Assembly (NCBI GenBank): GCA_019448385.1
Contig: JAGTXO010000024.1
Span: forward strand, 498,574-562,573
From: Diacronema lutheri
Taxonomy: Eukaryota; Haptophyta; Pavlovophyceae; Pavlovales; Pavlovaceae
Reading direction: 5' to 3'
DNA length: 64,000 nt
How positions within the stretch are numbered: the stretch's first letter is position 1; each line of letters opens with the position of its first letter. Position numbers and translations under genes: made by a program. The notes under the pieces are model-generated. The model had not been told where the DNA came from and ran no database searches. It saw only the letters and a list, made by a program, of their open reading frames with translations. This document shows positions 54,740 to 64,000 of this stretch, in pieces.

Positions 54740-56640
54740 CGCAGGTACGCGGGCCAGTCGCGCGGCGCGCGGTGTTGGCGAGCACCCGCCGGCTGCGCGT
54801 CGGCCGCGAGCGGCGCGACGGGCGTCGCGCCGGCGGGTGCTGGGCAGCACCGCGCGCCGGCGTCGCGCCCGCCGCCAGCGCGCCGCCCGCCGCCGGCGCC
54901 GCGCGCGCCGTCCGAGCCGCGCCCGCCGCGCCCGCCGCCACCGCGCGCCGCCGCCGCGCATTCGCGCGCGGCGGCGACGGCGGCCGCGGCGAATGCCGCC
55001 GCCGCCGCCGCCGCCTCGCCACCGCTGACCGCGCGGAGCACCTCTTTGAAGACGACGGTGCGCGTCACATGGTCCGGGCCAAGCGCAAAGCGGATGCGCG
55101 ACGCGTGCCCGACGCGCGAAGCGGCCACGTAGAGCTGGCCGTGCGTGAAGCACGGCTCGGCGAGCCACACGCCCGCGCACCCGAGCGCTTGACCCTGCGC
55201 CTTGTTACGCCGGCCGCACCGGGAACTGGCGGTGCAGCCATGCAAACGCGAACGTGCCCTCGTCGGGCGAGTGGTGGTCGATGCGCGCGATGAGCACGGT
55301 GCTGTCGCGCCCGGCGGCCGCGCCGGGTCGCGCGCACTCGAGCAGCCGGCCGCCGGCGCGCACGCCGCGCACGACCAGCCGCGTGCCGCTGCACAGCCCC
55401 TCGCCGAGCGAGAGGAGGCGAGTGGCTACGAGCTCCGCCGGGTAGGCCGAGACGCCTCGGGCAGCTGCACGGGATCGAGCGGGAATGCGCCGGGCATGGC
55501 CCCCGCAGGCGGCACCGCCGCGGGAAAGGCGCCGTCGCCGAGGCTGCGCGGCAGCTTCGCCCACTCGCCCGCGCCGAGCGCGTCGCCCGTGTCGCGCGCC
55601 GCGTTCGAGGCGCGAGAGTTCTCGACCAAGGCGTACGGCCGATCGTGCTGCCACGATGCCGAGGACTCGAGGCAGGAGCGCACGATCTGCGCGCGCGAGC
55701 CGCGCCGCACCACCGGCAAGCACTGGCAAAAGTCGCCGGCGAGCAGCAACGTCTTGCCGCCGAAGCGCTCGTCGACGCCCGTCACGTCGCGCAAACACCG
55801 ATCGAGCGAGTCGAGGCGGCCCCGCTTCTGCATCGGCGCCTCGTCCCCCACGATCATTCGCCGCGGCGGCCACGGAGCGCCCGCGCTCGGAGCGCGGCAC
55901 GCCATTGAACGGCTTGCCCGTCCGAGTCGGCGCCGACGGGCACCTTGAAGGTCGAGTGGAAGGTGCGGCCGTCGGGCAGCAGCGTGGCGGCGACGCCCGA
56001 GGACGCGCACACGACGACCGCGTGCCCATCCGCGCGCACGGCGGCGATGATGGCGCGCTCGACGGACGTCTTGCCCGTGCCGCCCGGCGCGTCGCAAAAG
56101 TGCAGCCGGTCGCCCACGCCGCGCAGCGCCGAGTCGACGACCGCGCCGTGGAGCGCGCGCTGCTGGCCGGTCTCGGCCATCGCCGCGCGCGCCGCCGCCG
56201 CGCTCGCAGCCTGCTCGGCGCGATCGTAGCCCTGCGCGCGCGCGAGCTCGCGCCCGCCCGGCCCGGCCGGCGCGCGCGCCGTGCGCAGACCGGCCACCGC
56301 CGCGAGCGCCGCCGCGCGCTCGCGCTCGTCGGGCACGTACAGCCCCGTGGAGTCGAACGTGTCGGCCCAGGCGGCCACGCTGTACGAGGCGAAGGCGTCC
56401 GAGCCGGGCTGCGGCCGCTGCTCGGCGCGCTTCGGGAGCATGACCCCGCACACGTTCCACTTGGTGCCAAACATCGAGCCCGTGAGCCCCGTGTAGACGC
56501 AGTCGAGCTGCGTGGCGATGGCGCAGACGTCCTCGTGCCGGATCTCGTCGACCGGTTCGCCATCCGTGGCGTCCAGGATGGCGACTGCGCCCGGGCCGTG
56601 ACGCCGCGGCGTCGTTCGGCTGCGTCACGGAGGAGCGCCA
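54740..56640 (-). pseudogene. PIF1-like helicase, broken by frameshifts and deletions
   Basis: Successive minus-strand frames spell a PIF1 helicase in order. Frame one (about 56578-55910) has MFGTKWNVCGVMLPK, P-loop FCDAPGGTGKTSVERAI, ASSGVAATLL and FHSTFKVPVG. Frame two (about 55915-55440) has MIVGDEAPMQKRG, FGGKTLLLAGDFCQCLPV and LVENSR. Frame three (about 55460-55205) has ATRLLSLGEGLCSGTRL and WLHRQFPVRPA. Frame four (from 55203) has NKAQGQALGCAGVWLAEP, THGQLYVAASRVG and VFKEVL, then an Ala-rich tail. The joins lack room for introns. About 200 residues before GLCSGTRL and a few before NKAQGQ are missing. PIF1 proteins unwind DNA 5' to 3'; many Helitrons and large transposons encode them. 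No Rep nuclease was found, so a Helitron origin is unproven. Confidence 0.75.
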
Positions 56641-56738
56641 TCCGTGCGCCACGGAGGAGCGGCAGGACCACGACGCGGCGTGACGCTGGACGACGCCATG
56701 CTGTCGAGGCGCCATGCTGTCGAGCCGCCATGCTCCGA

Positions 56739-57062
56739 GGCGCCGCCGCTTTCTAAAAGGGTGTAGGGTGTAGGGTGTAGGATGCAAACCAAGCCCTCCC
56801 CACATTTGGGCCCGACGTCACTCCTTCTTCCGTCACAGCGTCATTCCTTCTCCCCCTATGGGACTTTCATAACCGTACTTATCCTACACCCTACACTATG
56901 TAAATACTTAGAGAATAGATCCATCCTACACTAAGTAAAAGTACTCGTATGTGAGTAACGTCACGGCTTCGAAGAAGGAATGACGTCGGGCCCAAATGTG
57001 GGGAGGGCTTGTTTTGCATCCGACACCCTACACCCTACACCCTTTTGAAAAGCGGCGCCGAA
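56739..57062. mobile_element. Palindromic MITE-like element with GGGTGTA repeats
   Basis: Two arms of about 90 bp (56739-56830 and 56972-57062) are near-perfect inverted copies, including three GGGTGTA units, GATGCAAA, AAGCCCTCCCC and ATTTGGGCCCGACGTCA. The 140-bp centre is AT-rich (ACTATGTAAATACTTAGAG), unlike all flanking DNA, and repeats the CCTACAC motif. Such structure is typical of non-autonomous terminal-inverted-repeat transposons. No clear target-site duplication was found. A telomere-like origin of the GGGTGTA repeats is conceivable. Confidence 0.75.
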
Positions 57063-57474
57063 GGTGGGAGGAAGCCACCCGTATGCGCGCGTTTGAACGT
57101 GCGCGGACGGCCGTTGGCTTCGCGCCCTTTCGCCCACGGTTTGCGCGCCAACGGACCAGTCCTCCGCAGGCGCCGCGCATCGTCTCAGAGGCGGTCGGTG
57201 TGGTATGCCGCGCGCATCGTCAGCGCCGCGGCGTCGAGCTCGGCGGGCGAGGGCGCGTACGTGACGCCGCTCAGCACCTCGTCCGCGCCCGCCCTCGTCG
57301 CGCTCGCCGCCTCCGCAGTGCGCGCAGGCGGCTTCGTGACGGCACGCGAGGCCACGCCGCGCGCTGCAGGTGCCTTCGCGCGCTGCATCGTCTGTCTGCC
57401 GGTCCGACGCGCTCTGCTCTGAACGAACGGACGGCACGCCCGACGAGATCTCGTCGCGTGCTCGCTCGCACAAC

Positions 57475-58375
57475 ATGTACCCCCAGAACGTCTCCGAGCT
57501 GCTGCCCGACGAGATCTTCGGCGACGAGCTGCTCGTCGACCGGCACTACCGCGTGCGCATCCTTCAGCGCGTCGCCCGCCGCCGCGATGCGGCCGAGGCC
57601 AACTTTTGGCTCGACGGCGGGCCCGCCGACTCGGTCGTCGGCGCGTGCATGTGCGGCCGAATCTACGCGCTCAAGTGCATGGGCCGGCTCGTCCGCGGCG
57701 CCCGGATCCTCGCGCTGCTGCGCAAGAACGTCGCGCTCGCCACGTGCCGCGCGCACCTCATGGGCCACATGCTCCAGCGCATCGTCGGCGACAGCGGCGT
57801 CGCGCGGCTGCTGCAGCTGGTTGCAGCTCGTTCGCGTGGATCACGACACGCTCAACGCCGAGCACCAGGCCTTGGAAGCACAGCATGACACCGGCCAAAT
57901 CATGCGACGGCATGTGCGCGCGCGCCGACGCGCTCTCCAAGGACCTCGCACGGGCGCACGAGCACGCTCACAAGCTCGATGGCTATCTGGTGTAATGCAG
58001 CGAGCGCCTCCGTGAGAGTGACTCTTTCAACGGAGCGCTCAAGAACCTGATCACGCGGTGCAGCATGAGATGTGCTGGCTCCACGCCGAGATGTCGTCGC
58101 TCGTTGCGAGTTCGCCCGAGGCTTACGCGAACGACAGCGAGGCCACCGACTTCGAGGACCACGGCGTGTGCGTCGAGTTCGATGTCTTCAACCGCGACGG
58201 GGTCGAGGGCGCGCCCGTGCCCGCGACCGCGCCCACGAAGGCAGAGCCGGGCATCGAGTCCGAGTGCATCGCGCCCGCACAGGCAGAGCCGGGCAGCGAG
58301 TCCGAAGCGTCGCGCCCGCGCCCGCGCACGCGCCCGCGCCGGCAGAGCCGCGCACCGCGCACCGAGCCCAAGTGA
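57475..58375 (+). pseudogene. Degenerate coiled-coil gene of unknown family
   Basis: From the ATG at 57475 the frame reads MYPQNVSELLPDEIFGDELL, then FWLDGGPADSVVGACMCGR and MLQRIVGDSGVARLLQLV. A 10-bp near-duplication (GCAGCTGGTT/GCAGCTCGTT, about 57817) then shifts frame. Coiled-coil sequence goes on in other frames (DHDTLNAEHQALEAQHDTG, ADALSKDLARAHEHAHKL, LRESDSFNGALKNLI), and a last frame ends at 58375 with two copies of an AEPG.ESE unit. No known domain is seen. It is best read as a decayed gene, perhaps carried by a mobile element. Confidence 0.4.
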
Positions 58376-58860
58376 GCCAACATGCTGTCGAGGCGCTGGT
58401 TCCGGCCACCGGCGCATCGAGGCGCTGGCTGCGCAGCACGGCCGTGCGCGACACCCGCAGCTCGGCCAACGGCAAGTAGCGCGCCGGCGCAGCGCACGGT
58501 ATGCCGCGGCGAGCTCAGTCGCGAAGAGTGTCCGACTGGCCGCGCCCTCCACGGGGTGCACGCGCACTCGGCGCGGTCCGGTCAGTCAGAGGGCCTCAGC
58601 TTGCGCGATGCCAGTTGCGATCCCCCCCGGAATCCGCCATTCTATTCTACTCTGCGTCAATCACCCAAGCCCTTCCGGTCGCCCGCATTCCGGGGTCGGT
58701 AACTCCGTCGGCCCGGCTCGGGCCCTCCGTCCGCCGCGCCCGCTCGACCCCGAATTCTACTCAAAATCGGCCGGTCAGGAGGGGGGTCTCGGTCCTAGGC
58801 TCGTCCTAAGCATCGCTCCGACCCCTCGAGCGCTCATTGCCTGGCTTTTAACCCTTGATT
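58376..58860. other. Non-coding gap
   Basis: 485 bp with no supported gene. The base composition becomes less GC-biased after 58620. No RNA gene was recognised. Confidence 0.4.
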
Positions 58861-58925
58861 GTACGACCCGGGTCGTACTCTCAGCCTTACACTGGCCGGA
58901 CCAGCCCGGACCGCGCCCTATATAG
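58861..58925 (+). promoter_or_regulatory. 18-bp palindrome with downstream TATA-like box
   Basis: GTACGACCCGGGTCGTAC (58861-58878) is perfectly self-complementary. CCCTATATAGCC follows at 58915-58926, and then a poly-C tract (58926-58960, one G at 58944). The spacing looks like a promoter, but no plus-strand gene starts after it; it may be a relic or serve an unrecognised transcript. Confidence 0.35.
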
Positions 58926-58971
58926 CCCCCCCCCCCCCCCCCCGCCCCCCCCCCCCCCCCTCCCCCCGCTC

Positions 58972-60378
58972 TTAGCACCCCGCCGGCGCTCCAGAGGTTG
59001 GCCTCGGCGCTGGCCAGCGGCGAATCGACGCGTAGAGCTCGCGCACGAGGGCCGGAAGCTCCGTCTCGCAGAGGTCCCACTTGTGCCAGATTGCTGCGGA
59101 ACTGATGTGCCCGTCGTCAACAAAGCTCGGGCACGCGTGCCGCGCGCAGCGCAGCGCGGCGAGCGCGCCGTCGCACGCATGCGAGCGCGCCACGCCGCGT
59201 GTGTTGCGAAAGATCTCCACGGCGCCGAGCTCGGCGTGCGCGTGCGCGCCTTTGCCGCTGATGCCCATGCGCCAGAGCATGACGTTGAGGATCGGCTGGT
59301 CGTTCTCGTGGCACATGGCCTCGGCGTGAGCGCTGGCGTTCGCGAACTGCACCTGCAGGTGGGAAATCAGCCGCCGCATGGCTGCACCGGTACCAAAGAT
59401 GGTGCCGCCGCTCACGTGCGGCCGGTGCTGCACGTTCCACCGCCACATCTCTTCAGCCGACAGGCGCATGCACGTGGTCACGCGCATGTTTGCAAACGGC
59501 GTCATCTTCGCCAGGTCCTCGAAGAAGGCCAAATCCGTGCGCGGCATCAGCAGCGCGCCCGCCGAGTCGATGAACGGGTGCGCAGTGAAGACGACGTCGC
59601 GCTGGTCGAGCAGCCATACGCGCGTCACGTTGTACTCACGTGTCCAGTGCGCGTAGTAGGTGTATCGCCGTTGGTTCAGGTCGCCAAGCCAGCGCCCAGG
59701 CCGGCGCTTGAGCCGGAGCGTCGACGCCTCGCACGGTCCGACGTGCCCCGTGAGGCCAAACTCGCGCGCGAGCGCATCGAGTGACGTACTCGACGACGCC
59801 GGCATCCCGAGGTGCACGGCGCCGCCGTATCCCACGCCGCGCAGCGAGCCTGCAAAGACGCGGAGGGAGTTGGGCATCATGCGGCAAGCCATGCCGAATA
59901 CTGCCCAGCCGTCGCTCCCCAGAACTACCACGCGCGCCTCGCACCTCGACCCAAGCACCGCCGCGGCTGCGCGCTCGGGCGCGAGCGCAGCTAGCCCAGC
60001 AGCGGCGGCGACTCCCACGAACATCCATGGCATAACTAGCAACTCAGTAACCGACGTGGTGAGCGCGACGCGCGTGCGCGCGGCCGCGCCGCCGGCCGGC
60101 GGCTTCGGGCCGATGATGTTGCTTGCGACAACGGCGTCCTCGCGCTCTAGCGACCGCGCTCCGCGCGCTTCGCCGCCCCTGCCCATCGACTGCGCCGGCA
60201 CCACGAAACACACACATTTCGCCGCCGTCGACGGGTTTGGGAGCGGCGGGGCGCGCGGGCGCGGCTGCACGGGCGGCGGCGGCGTGGTCTGCTCGACGAC
60301 GACTTCTTCTTCTATCGCGACGGCTGCGTCCTCGTGCTCTGGCGACCGCGCTCCGCGCGCTTCGCCGCCCCTGCCCAT
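58972..60378 (-). CDS. Putative type II membrane glycosyltransferase
   Basis: 468 residues from the ATG at 60378; an alternative in-frame ATG at 60186 would skip one repeat. A Pro/Arg-rich tail is followed by one hydrophobic anchor (LLVMPWMFVGVAAAAGLAAL) and a globular domain. Central features are VTRVWLLDQRDVVFTAHPF, a DxRD-type sugar-nucleotide/metal motif of GT-A glycosyltransferases, then VSGGTIFGTGAAM, CHENDQPILNVML and FVDDGHISSAAIWHKWDLC. Proteins of this layout sit in the Golgi membrane and extend glycans; the donor and acceptor cannot be read. Tandemly duplicated N-terminal sequence gives two copies of CVCFVVPAQSMGRGGEARGA. The copia LTR ends about 120 bp upstream, so the insertion may have replaced its promoter. 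Confidence 0.6.
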   Translation of the reverse strand: MGRGGEARGARSPEHEDAAVAIEEEVVVEQTTPPPPVQPRPRAPPLPNPSTAAKCVCFVVPAQSMGRGGEARGARSLEREDAVVASNIIGPKPPAGGAAARTRVALTTSVTELLVMPWMFVGVAAAAGLAALAPERAAAAVLGSRCEARVVVLGSDGWAVFGMACRMMPNSLRVFAGSLRGVGYGGAVHLGMPASSSTSLDALAREFGLTGHVGPCEASTLRLKRRPGRWLGDLNQRRYTYYAHWTREYNVTRVWLLDQRDVVFTAHPFIDSAGALLMPRTDLAFFEDLAKMTPFANMRVTTCMRLSAEEMWRWNVQHRPHVSGGTIFGTGAAMRRLISHLQVQFANASAHAEAMCHENDQPILNVMLWRMGISGKGAHAHAELGAVEIFRNTRGVARSHACDGALAALRCARHACPSFVDDGHISSAAIWHKWDLCETELPALVRELYASIRRWPAPRPTSGAPAGC

Positions 60379-60480
60379 CGACTGCGCCGGCACCACGAAA
60401 CACACACATTTCGCCGCCGTCGATGGGTTTGGGAGCGGCGGGGCGCGCGGGCGCGGCTGCACGGTCGGCGGCGGCGTGGT
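60128..60480. repeat. Two direct repeats of about 160 bp, period about 190
   Basis: Near-identical copies (about 60128-60290 and 60324-60480) differ at a few bases. They encode the duplicated N-terminal tail of the glycosyltransferase-like protein, in frame. Confidence 0.8.
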
Positions 60481-60500
60481 GCTAGACTTCCCGATCAACT

Positions 60501-60739
60501 TGTCGACGCAGTAGCTCACTCCGACTCCCTGTCCCCGATGGGCGGACCAGGCGAGTCGAGCGCCACCTAGTGCTCGGCCTGGCCGAGCGCGGTCTTCGTT
60601 TCTTTTCGTCTTCGTTCAGACACCGAATCGCCCAAAAGGCGCGAGCGAAACGTTTCGCTGGCCACCAGTGGGATCCGTCGTGTGTGTCACACGGACATGC
60701 TGTCACACTCACACATGCAGCACAGACACAATGCCAACA
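60501..60739 (-). repeat. Probable 3' LTR of the copia element
   Basis: On the minus strand a purine tract (GAGGGGGGG, 60740-60748) is followed by TGTTGGCATTG, the common copia LTR start. The 239-bp stretch ends in GTCGACA, giving TGT...ACA ends. The partner 5' LTR lies outside the window, so limits are inferred. Confidence 0.5.
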
Positions 60740-60790
60740 CCCCCCCTCGACGCGCACCGTGCATGCAGCGCGCGCGCGCGCAGAACGCAC

Positions 60791-63700
60791 TCAGCGGCGG
60801 GCAACCATGAAGCTCGTAACGTGGCGAGCGAACGTGGCGTTGTCTGTGGCCTTCGTCATGATGTCGGCGTGGTTGAGCGAGGTGTGCACCTTGCTCACAA
60901 CGATCCGACCCTTCTCCTGCGCGTCGCGCACGTAGTGGTACTTGACCTCGACGTGCTTCGTGCGCCGGTGGTGCACCGGGTTGTTGACGAGATCGATCGT
61001 CCCCTGGTTGTCTTCAAAGATCTCCGTCGGCGACTCCGACGGCTGGTGGAGGAAGTCGATGATGCTCCGGAGGTAGTCGACCTCTCGGCAGCACTCGCTC
61101 AATGCGACATACTCCGCCTCGCAGCTGCTGAGCGAGATCGTGCTCTGCAAGCCGCTGTGCCACGAGATCGGCGCACCGTTGAAAAACACGATGTAGCCGG
61201 TCGTGGACTTGCGCTGCACGGGGTCGTTGGCCCAGTCCGCGTCGGCGAACGCGCGCAGCGTCGCGCACTCGGCGTCCTCGTCGTACTTGAAGAGCAAGCC
61301 GAGCTGCTCGGTGCCGCGCAGGTACTGCAGCACACGACGTGCGGCGCGCAGGTCGACGGCCCTCGGCCTCGACATCCGCCGCGCCAGCATGTTCACCGCG
61401 TGCGCAAGATCGGGCCGGCACGTCACCATCGCGAACATCAGCCCTCCCGTGATGGACTGGTACATGAGCTTGTCCTCCGTCGAGAGCAGCTCGTCGTCGT
61501 CGTCGTCTGACGACACGAGCGATCGCGCCTCGACCTCCGGCGTCGGCGCCGGTTGTCCTGTCGTCGCTCCGAAGCGCTCGAGCAGCCCGGTGACGTACGG
61601 TCCGAGGTGCATGTAAATGCCGTCCGACCACGTCTCAAAGATGGCGCCGAGGAACTTGTCGAGCCTCGCCGACAGCTTGATCTCGTAGTGCGGCCGCAGG
61701 CTCGCGGCCAGCTCCTCGATCGCGCGCGCCGAGCGCGTCAGGTTGAGGAAGATGAGGTCGTCCACGAACCCTCCTGCGATGAGGTACTCGCCCGGTGCCG
61801 TCTCCTTGACGTAGATGCACGGGGCAGACGGCGCCTCGGCGAAGCCGAGCGCCAGCAGCGACGATCGGTGCAGCCGATGCCACGCGCGCCCTGACTGCCG
61901 AAGGCCTGGGTGCGCCTTGAGACTCCGCCCGACCACCTTGTAGCCGGACGGCGCGACCGTCTTGGTCACGTATCCTTGGGGCAAACTGTGCAGCGGCCGC
62001 TCGTCCTCGTTGAGCGACGAGTTGAGGTACGCGTCCTTGACATCGCCCTTGGTGATGACGGAGAACGAGCCGATGGTGGCGTCCTCGATGCGCTGCGCCT
62101 TGTCCTTTTGCATCTTGGCCCCGAGCGCGATGAGCAGACGAACTTGCTCGGGCCGGATCGTCGGCGAGAAGACCTCCTGGAAGTCCACGCCGGGCCTCTG
62201 GAAGTTGCCCATCAGGACCGAGCGCGCCTTGAAGCGCTCGACCTTGCCGTCCGAGCCGACCTTGAGGGAAAAGACCCACTGGCTCGGGAGCGCCCACGTG
62301 CCGAGCGGCACGAGCTCTTCCTCAAAGGTGCCGAGCTGCTCATGCCCGGCGAGGTGCTCCTGGACGGCGGCTTGCCACTGCTCCGCCTGCTGCGAGCGCA
62401 TCGCCTGCTTGTAGTTCTTCGGGATGACGACGTCCTGCGCCTTCCAGACAGCGAGGCAGGTCGCAGCCAGGACGCGAGGGAACAGCTGCGGGTTGGACCG
62501 AGAAGTGCGATCACGGCGGTCCACGTCGTGCGACAGGTCGAGCAGCTGCTGCGACTCGTCCAGCACGTCATAGTTGGCGCCCGACTCGTCGCCCGACACG
62601 TCCTCGTGCGGCTTCGCGATCGGACTGAGCACGGGGTAAGCAACGCCCGCCTCGTCGCGCGGCAGCGCGCGACCACTTTGGGGTGAGGTCACGTCCGCGC
62701 CCTGCGCGTGACCATCAGGTGAGGTCACGCCGTCGTCGTCATCCGCGCCGATCAGGCCGGAAGGCGACTCGTACGGCAGCTCGCGCGTCGGCGAAGTCCC
62801 GTACCACGGCAGCTCGCGCGTCGGCGCAGCCGCACTCTCGGGCAGCTCGCGCGTCTGCGCAGCCGCACTCTCGGGCAGCTCGCGCGTCTGCGCAGCCGCT
62901 CTCTCGGGCACCCCGCGCCTCGGCAAGGCCCCGAACCACGGCAGCCCGAGCATCGGCGCAGCCGCAATCCCCGGTGGCTCGCGCGTCGGCGCAGCTCCGG
63001 TGCTCAGCGATGGCCTCTCGGAAGCGTCGAAGTCGACGTCCTCATCCCCGCTCGCACTGTCGGGCGTGTCGGCCCTGTCGTGCTCCTCGTGCGATGGCCT
63101 CTCGGAAGCGTCGAAGTCGACGTCCTCATCCTCGCGCGCACTGTCGGGCGTGTCGGCCCAGTCGTGCTCCTCGTCGGCAGGCAGCCGCCCATCGGGCGCC
63201 TCCTCCGGCAGCGAATCGTGCTGGCGCGTGCGGCGCGCAGCATCGCTCGTCCCCACGCCAGCCCGCTGCGGTGCGGCGCCAAGCGATGAGAACCCCCCCT
63301 CGACGATGTCCGTCTCGTCGACCCACACATCGCGTGAGTACAAAAGGGTACCGTCGTCGCAGCGGACGACATAGCCGAGGACGTAACGAAACACGCCTCG
63401 GACCTGCAGGCCGTGCCCACCCCAGAGGTAGACGCGCCCGAGCACGGCGCGCTGTCGGAGCGTGCCCAGCGCCTGCGCGCGAGCCCCGACCAACAGCACC
63501 CGGCACCTGGCCCCGAAGGCCACGTGGTGCTTGAACGTAGCCGGCACGCCGAAGAAGAGCTCCTCCGGCGACCGCCACTCGGCGCGCTCACCCGCCTGCG
63601 CGATACGTTGCGAGGCGAGCCTGTTGCGCGATGCCATTGCATGCCACGCCGCAAAGTGCCAGTCGTGCATGGGTATGCCGCCCGCGCGCGTCATGAGCGC

Positions 63701-64000
63701 GCGCAGACGGACCTTGAGCGAACGAATCGCGCGCTCCGCCACCCCATTCGAACTCGGCGAGTCGGGTGCGGAGGTAACCGTCGAAGAGAAGCCGAGCTGC
63801 GCCAGCGCGCGCTCGACCGATGCGGCCATCAACGAAGTGCCGCCATCCGTGTGGATGCTGCGTCGCCCGAACGACGACCCGAGGATCCAGTGGGAGATGT
63901 GCATCGCCCCCGTCCCCAACAGCTGCGCGTACCACTGCAGCGCGAGCGCGATCTCGCTCTCCGCCAGCGTGCGCAGCGCGTACACTTGCCACCGACGCGA
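60791..64000 (-). mobile_element. Ty1/copia retrotransposon polyprotein (3' part)
   Basis: An intact frame of about 1,070 codons runs off the right edge, ending at TGA 60791. From the N-terminal side it holds the integrase core end (HTDGGTSLM, then SPSSNGVAERAIRSLKVRL with the catalytic Glu), then a linker rich in acidic and Ser/Pro repeats with tandem ELP/AAQTREL units. The reverse transcriptase follows (WVFSLKVGSDGKVERFKARS, KGDVKDAYLNSSL, GLRQSGRAWH, active site GGFVDDLIFL), then RNase H (FADADWANDPVQRKSTTGY, SWHSGLQSTISLSSCEAEY, KHVEVKYHYVRD). The order integrase-RT-RNase H defines Ty1/copia. The frame has no stops, so the copy may be young. Gag and protease are outside the window. Confidence 0.95.

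Noticed and set aside
54740-56640. Helitron
   Set aside because: PIF1 motifs are present, but I saw no Rep-type HUH motif and no diagnostic 3' hairpin with CTRR end; only a PIF1 fossil is claimed.
1-64000. tRNA or rRNA genes
   Set aside because: I scanned for T-arm and rRNA signatures and found none I could support; a covariance-model search would be decisive.

Overview
The window looks like nuclear DNA of a very GC-rich unicellular alga. Genes have short GT-AG introns (donor usually GTGCG), some apparent GC-AG introns, and a cytosolic ribosomal protein S2. A haptophyte is my best guess; a Pavlova-like species would fit the base composition, but I cannot prove it. Introns and gaps carry long C or G homopolymers and tandem repeats. 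Stop codons are so rare that most long open frames are shadows, so I relied on conserved motifs and splice phase.

Bases 1-29,800 are ordinary, tightly packed host genes, many in head-to-head pairs. In order they are: a SEN1/senataxin-like helicase (partial), an Orai-like four-helix membrane protein, a chromodomain-SET methyltransferase, a Tubby-like protein, an MscS-family channel, an unknown protein, a long coiled-coil protein, a small coiled-coil protein, ribosomal protein S2, organellar ribosomal protein bL21, a DDX10/Dbp4 DEAD-box helicase, a small membrane protein, a ubiquitin-specific protease, and an IQ-motif membrane protein.

Bases 30,212-49,012 (minus strand) hold the most unusual item. 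One frame system, linked by two phase-0 introns, could encode about 6,180 residues. From N to C terminus it carries an Ulp1-like protease domain, a second Ulp1-like domain, a YqaJ-type exonuclease domain, a chromodomain, and a C-terminal TnpB/Fanzor-like RuvC nuclease. I read it as the core of a large, possibly undescribed mobile element with an RNA-guided-type nuclease.

Bases 49,000-58,900 are a decayed mobile-element zone. It contains a possible LINE remnant, a USP-like protease broken in its Cys box, a fragmented PIF1-like helicase, a 324-bp palindromic MITE with telomere-like GGGTGTA repeats, and a broken coiled-coil gene. Bases 58,972-60,378 encode a glycosyltransferase-like membrane protein. 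A Ty1/copia retrotransposon (3' LTR, RNase H, reverse transcriptase, end of integrase) runs off the right edge.
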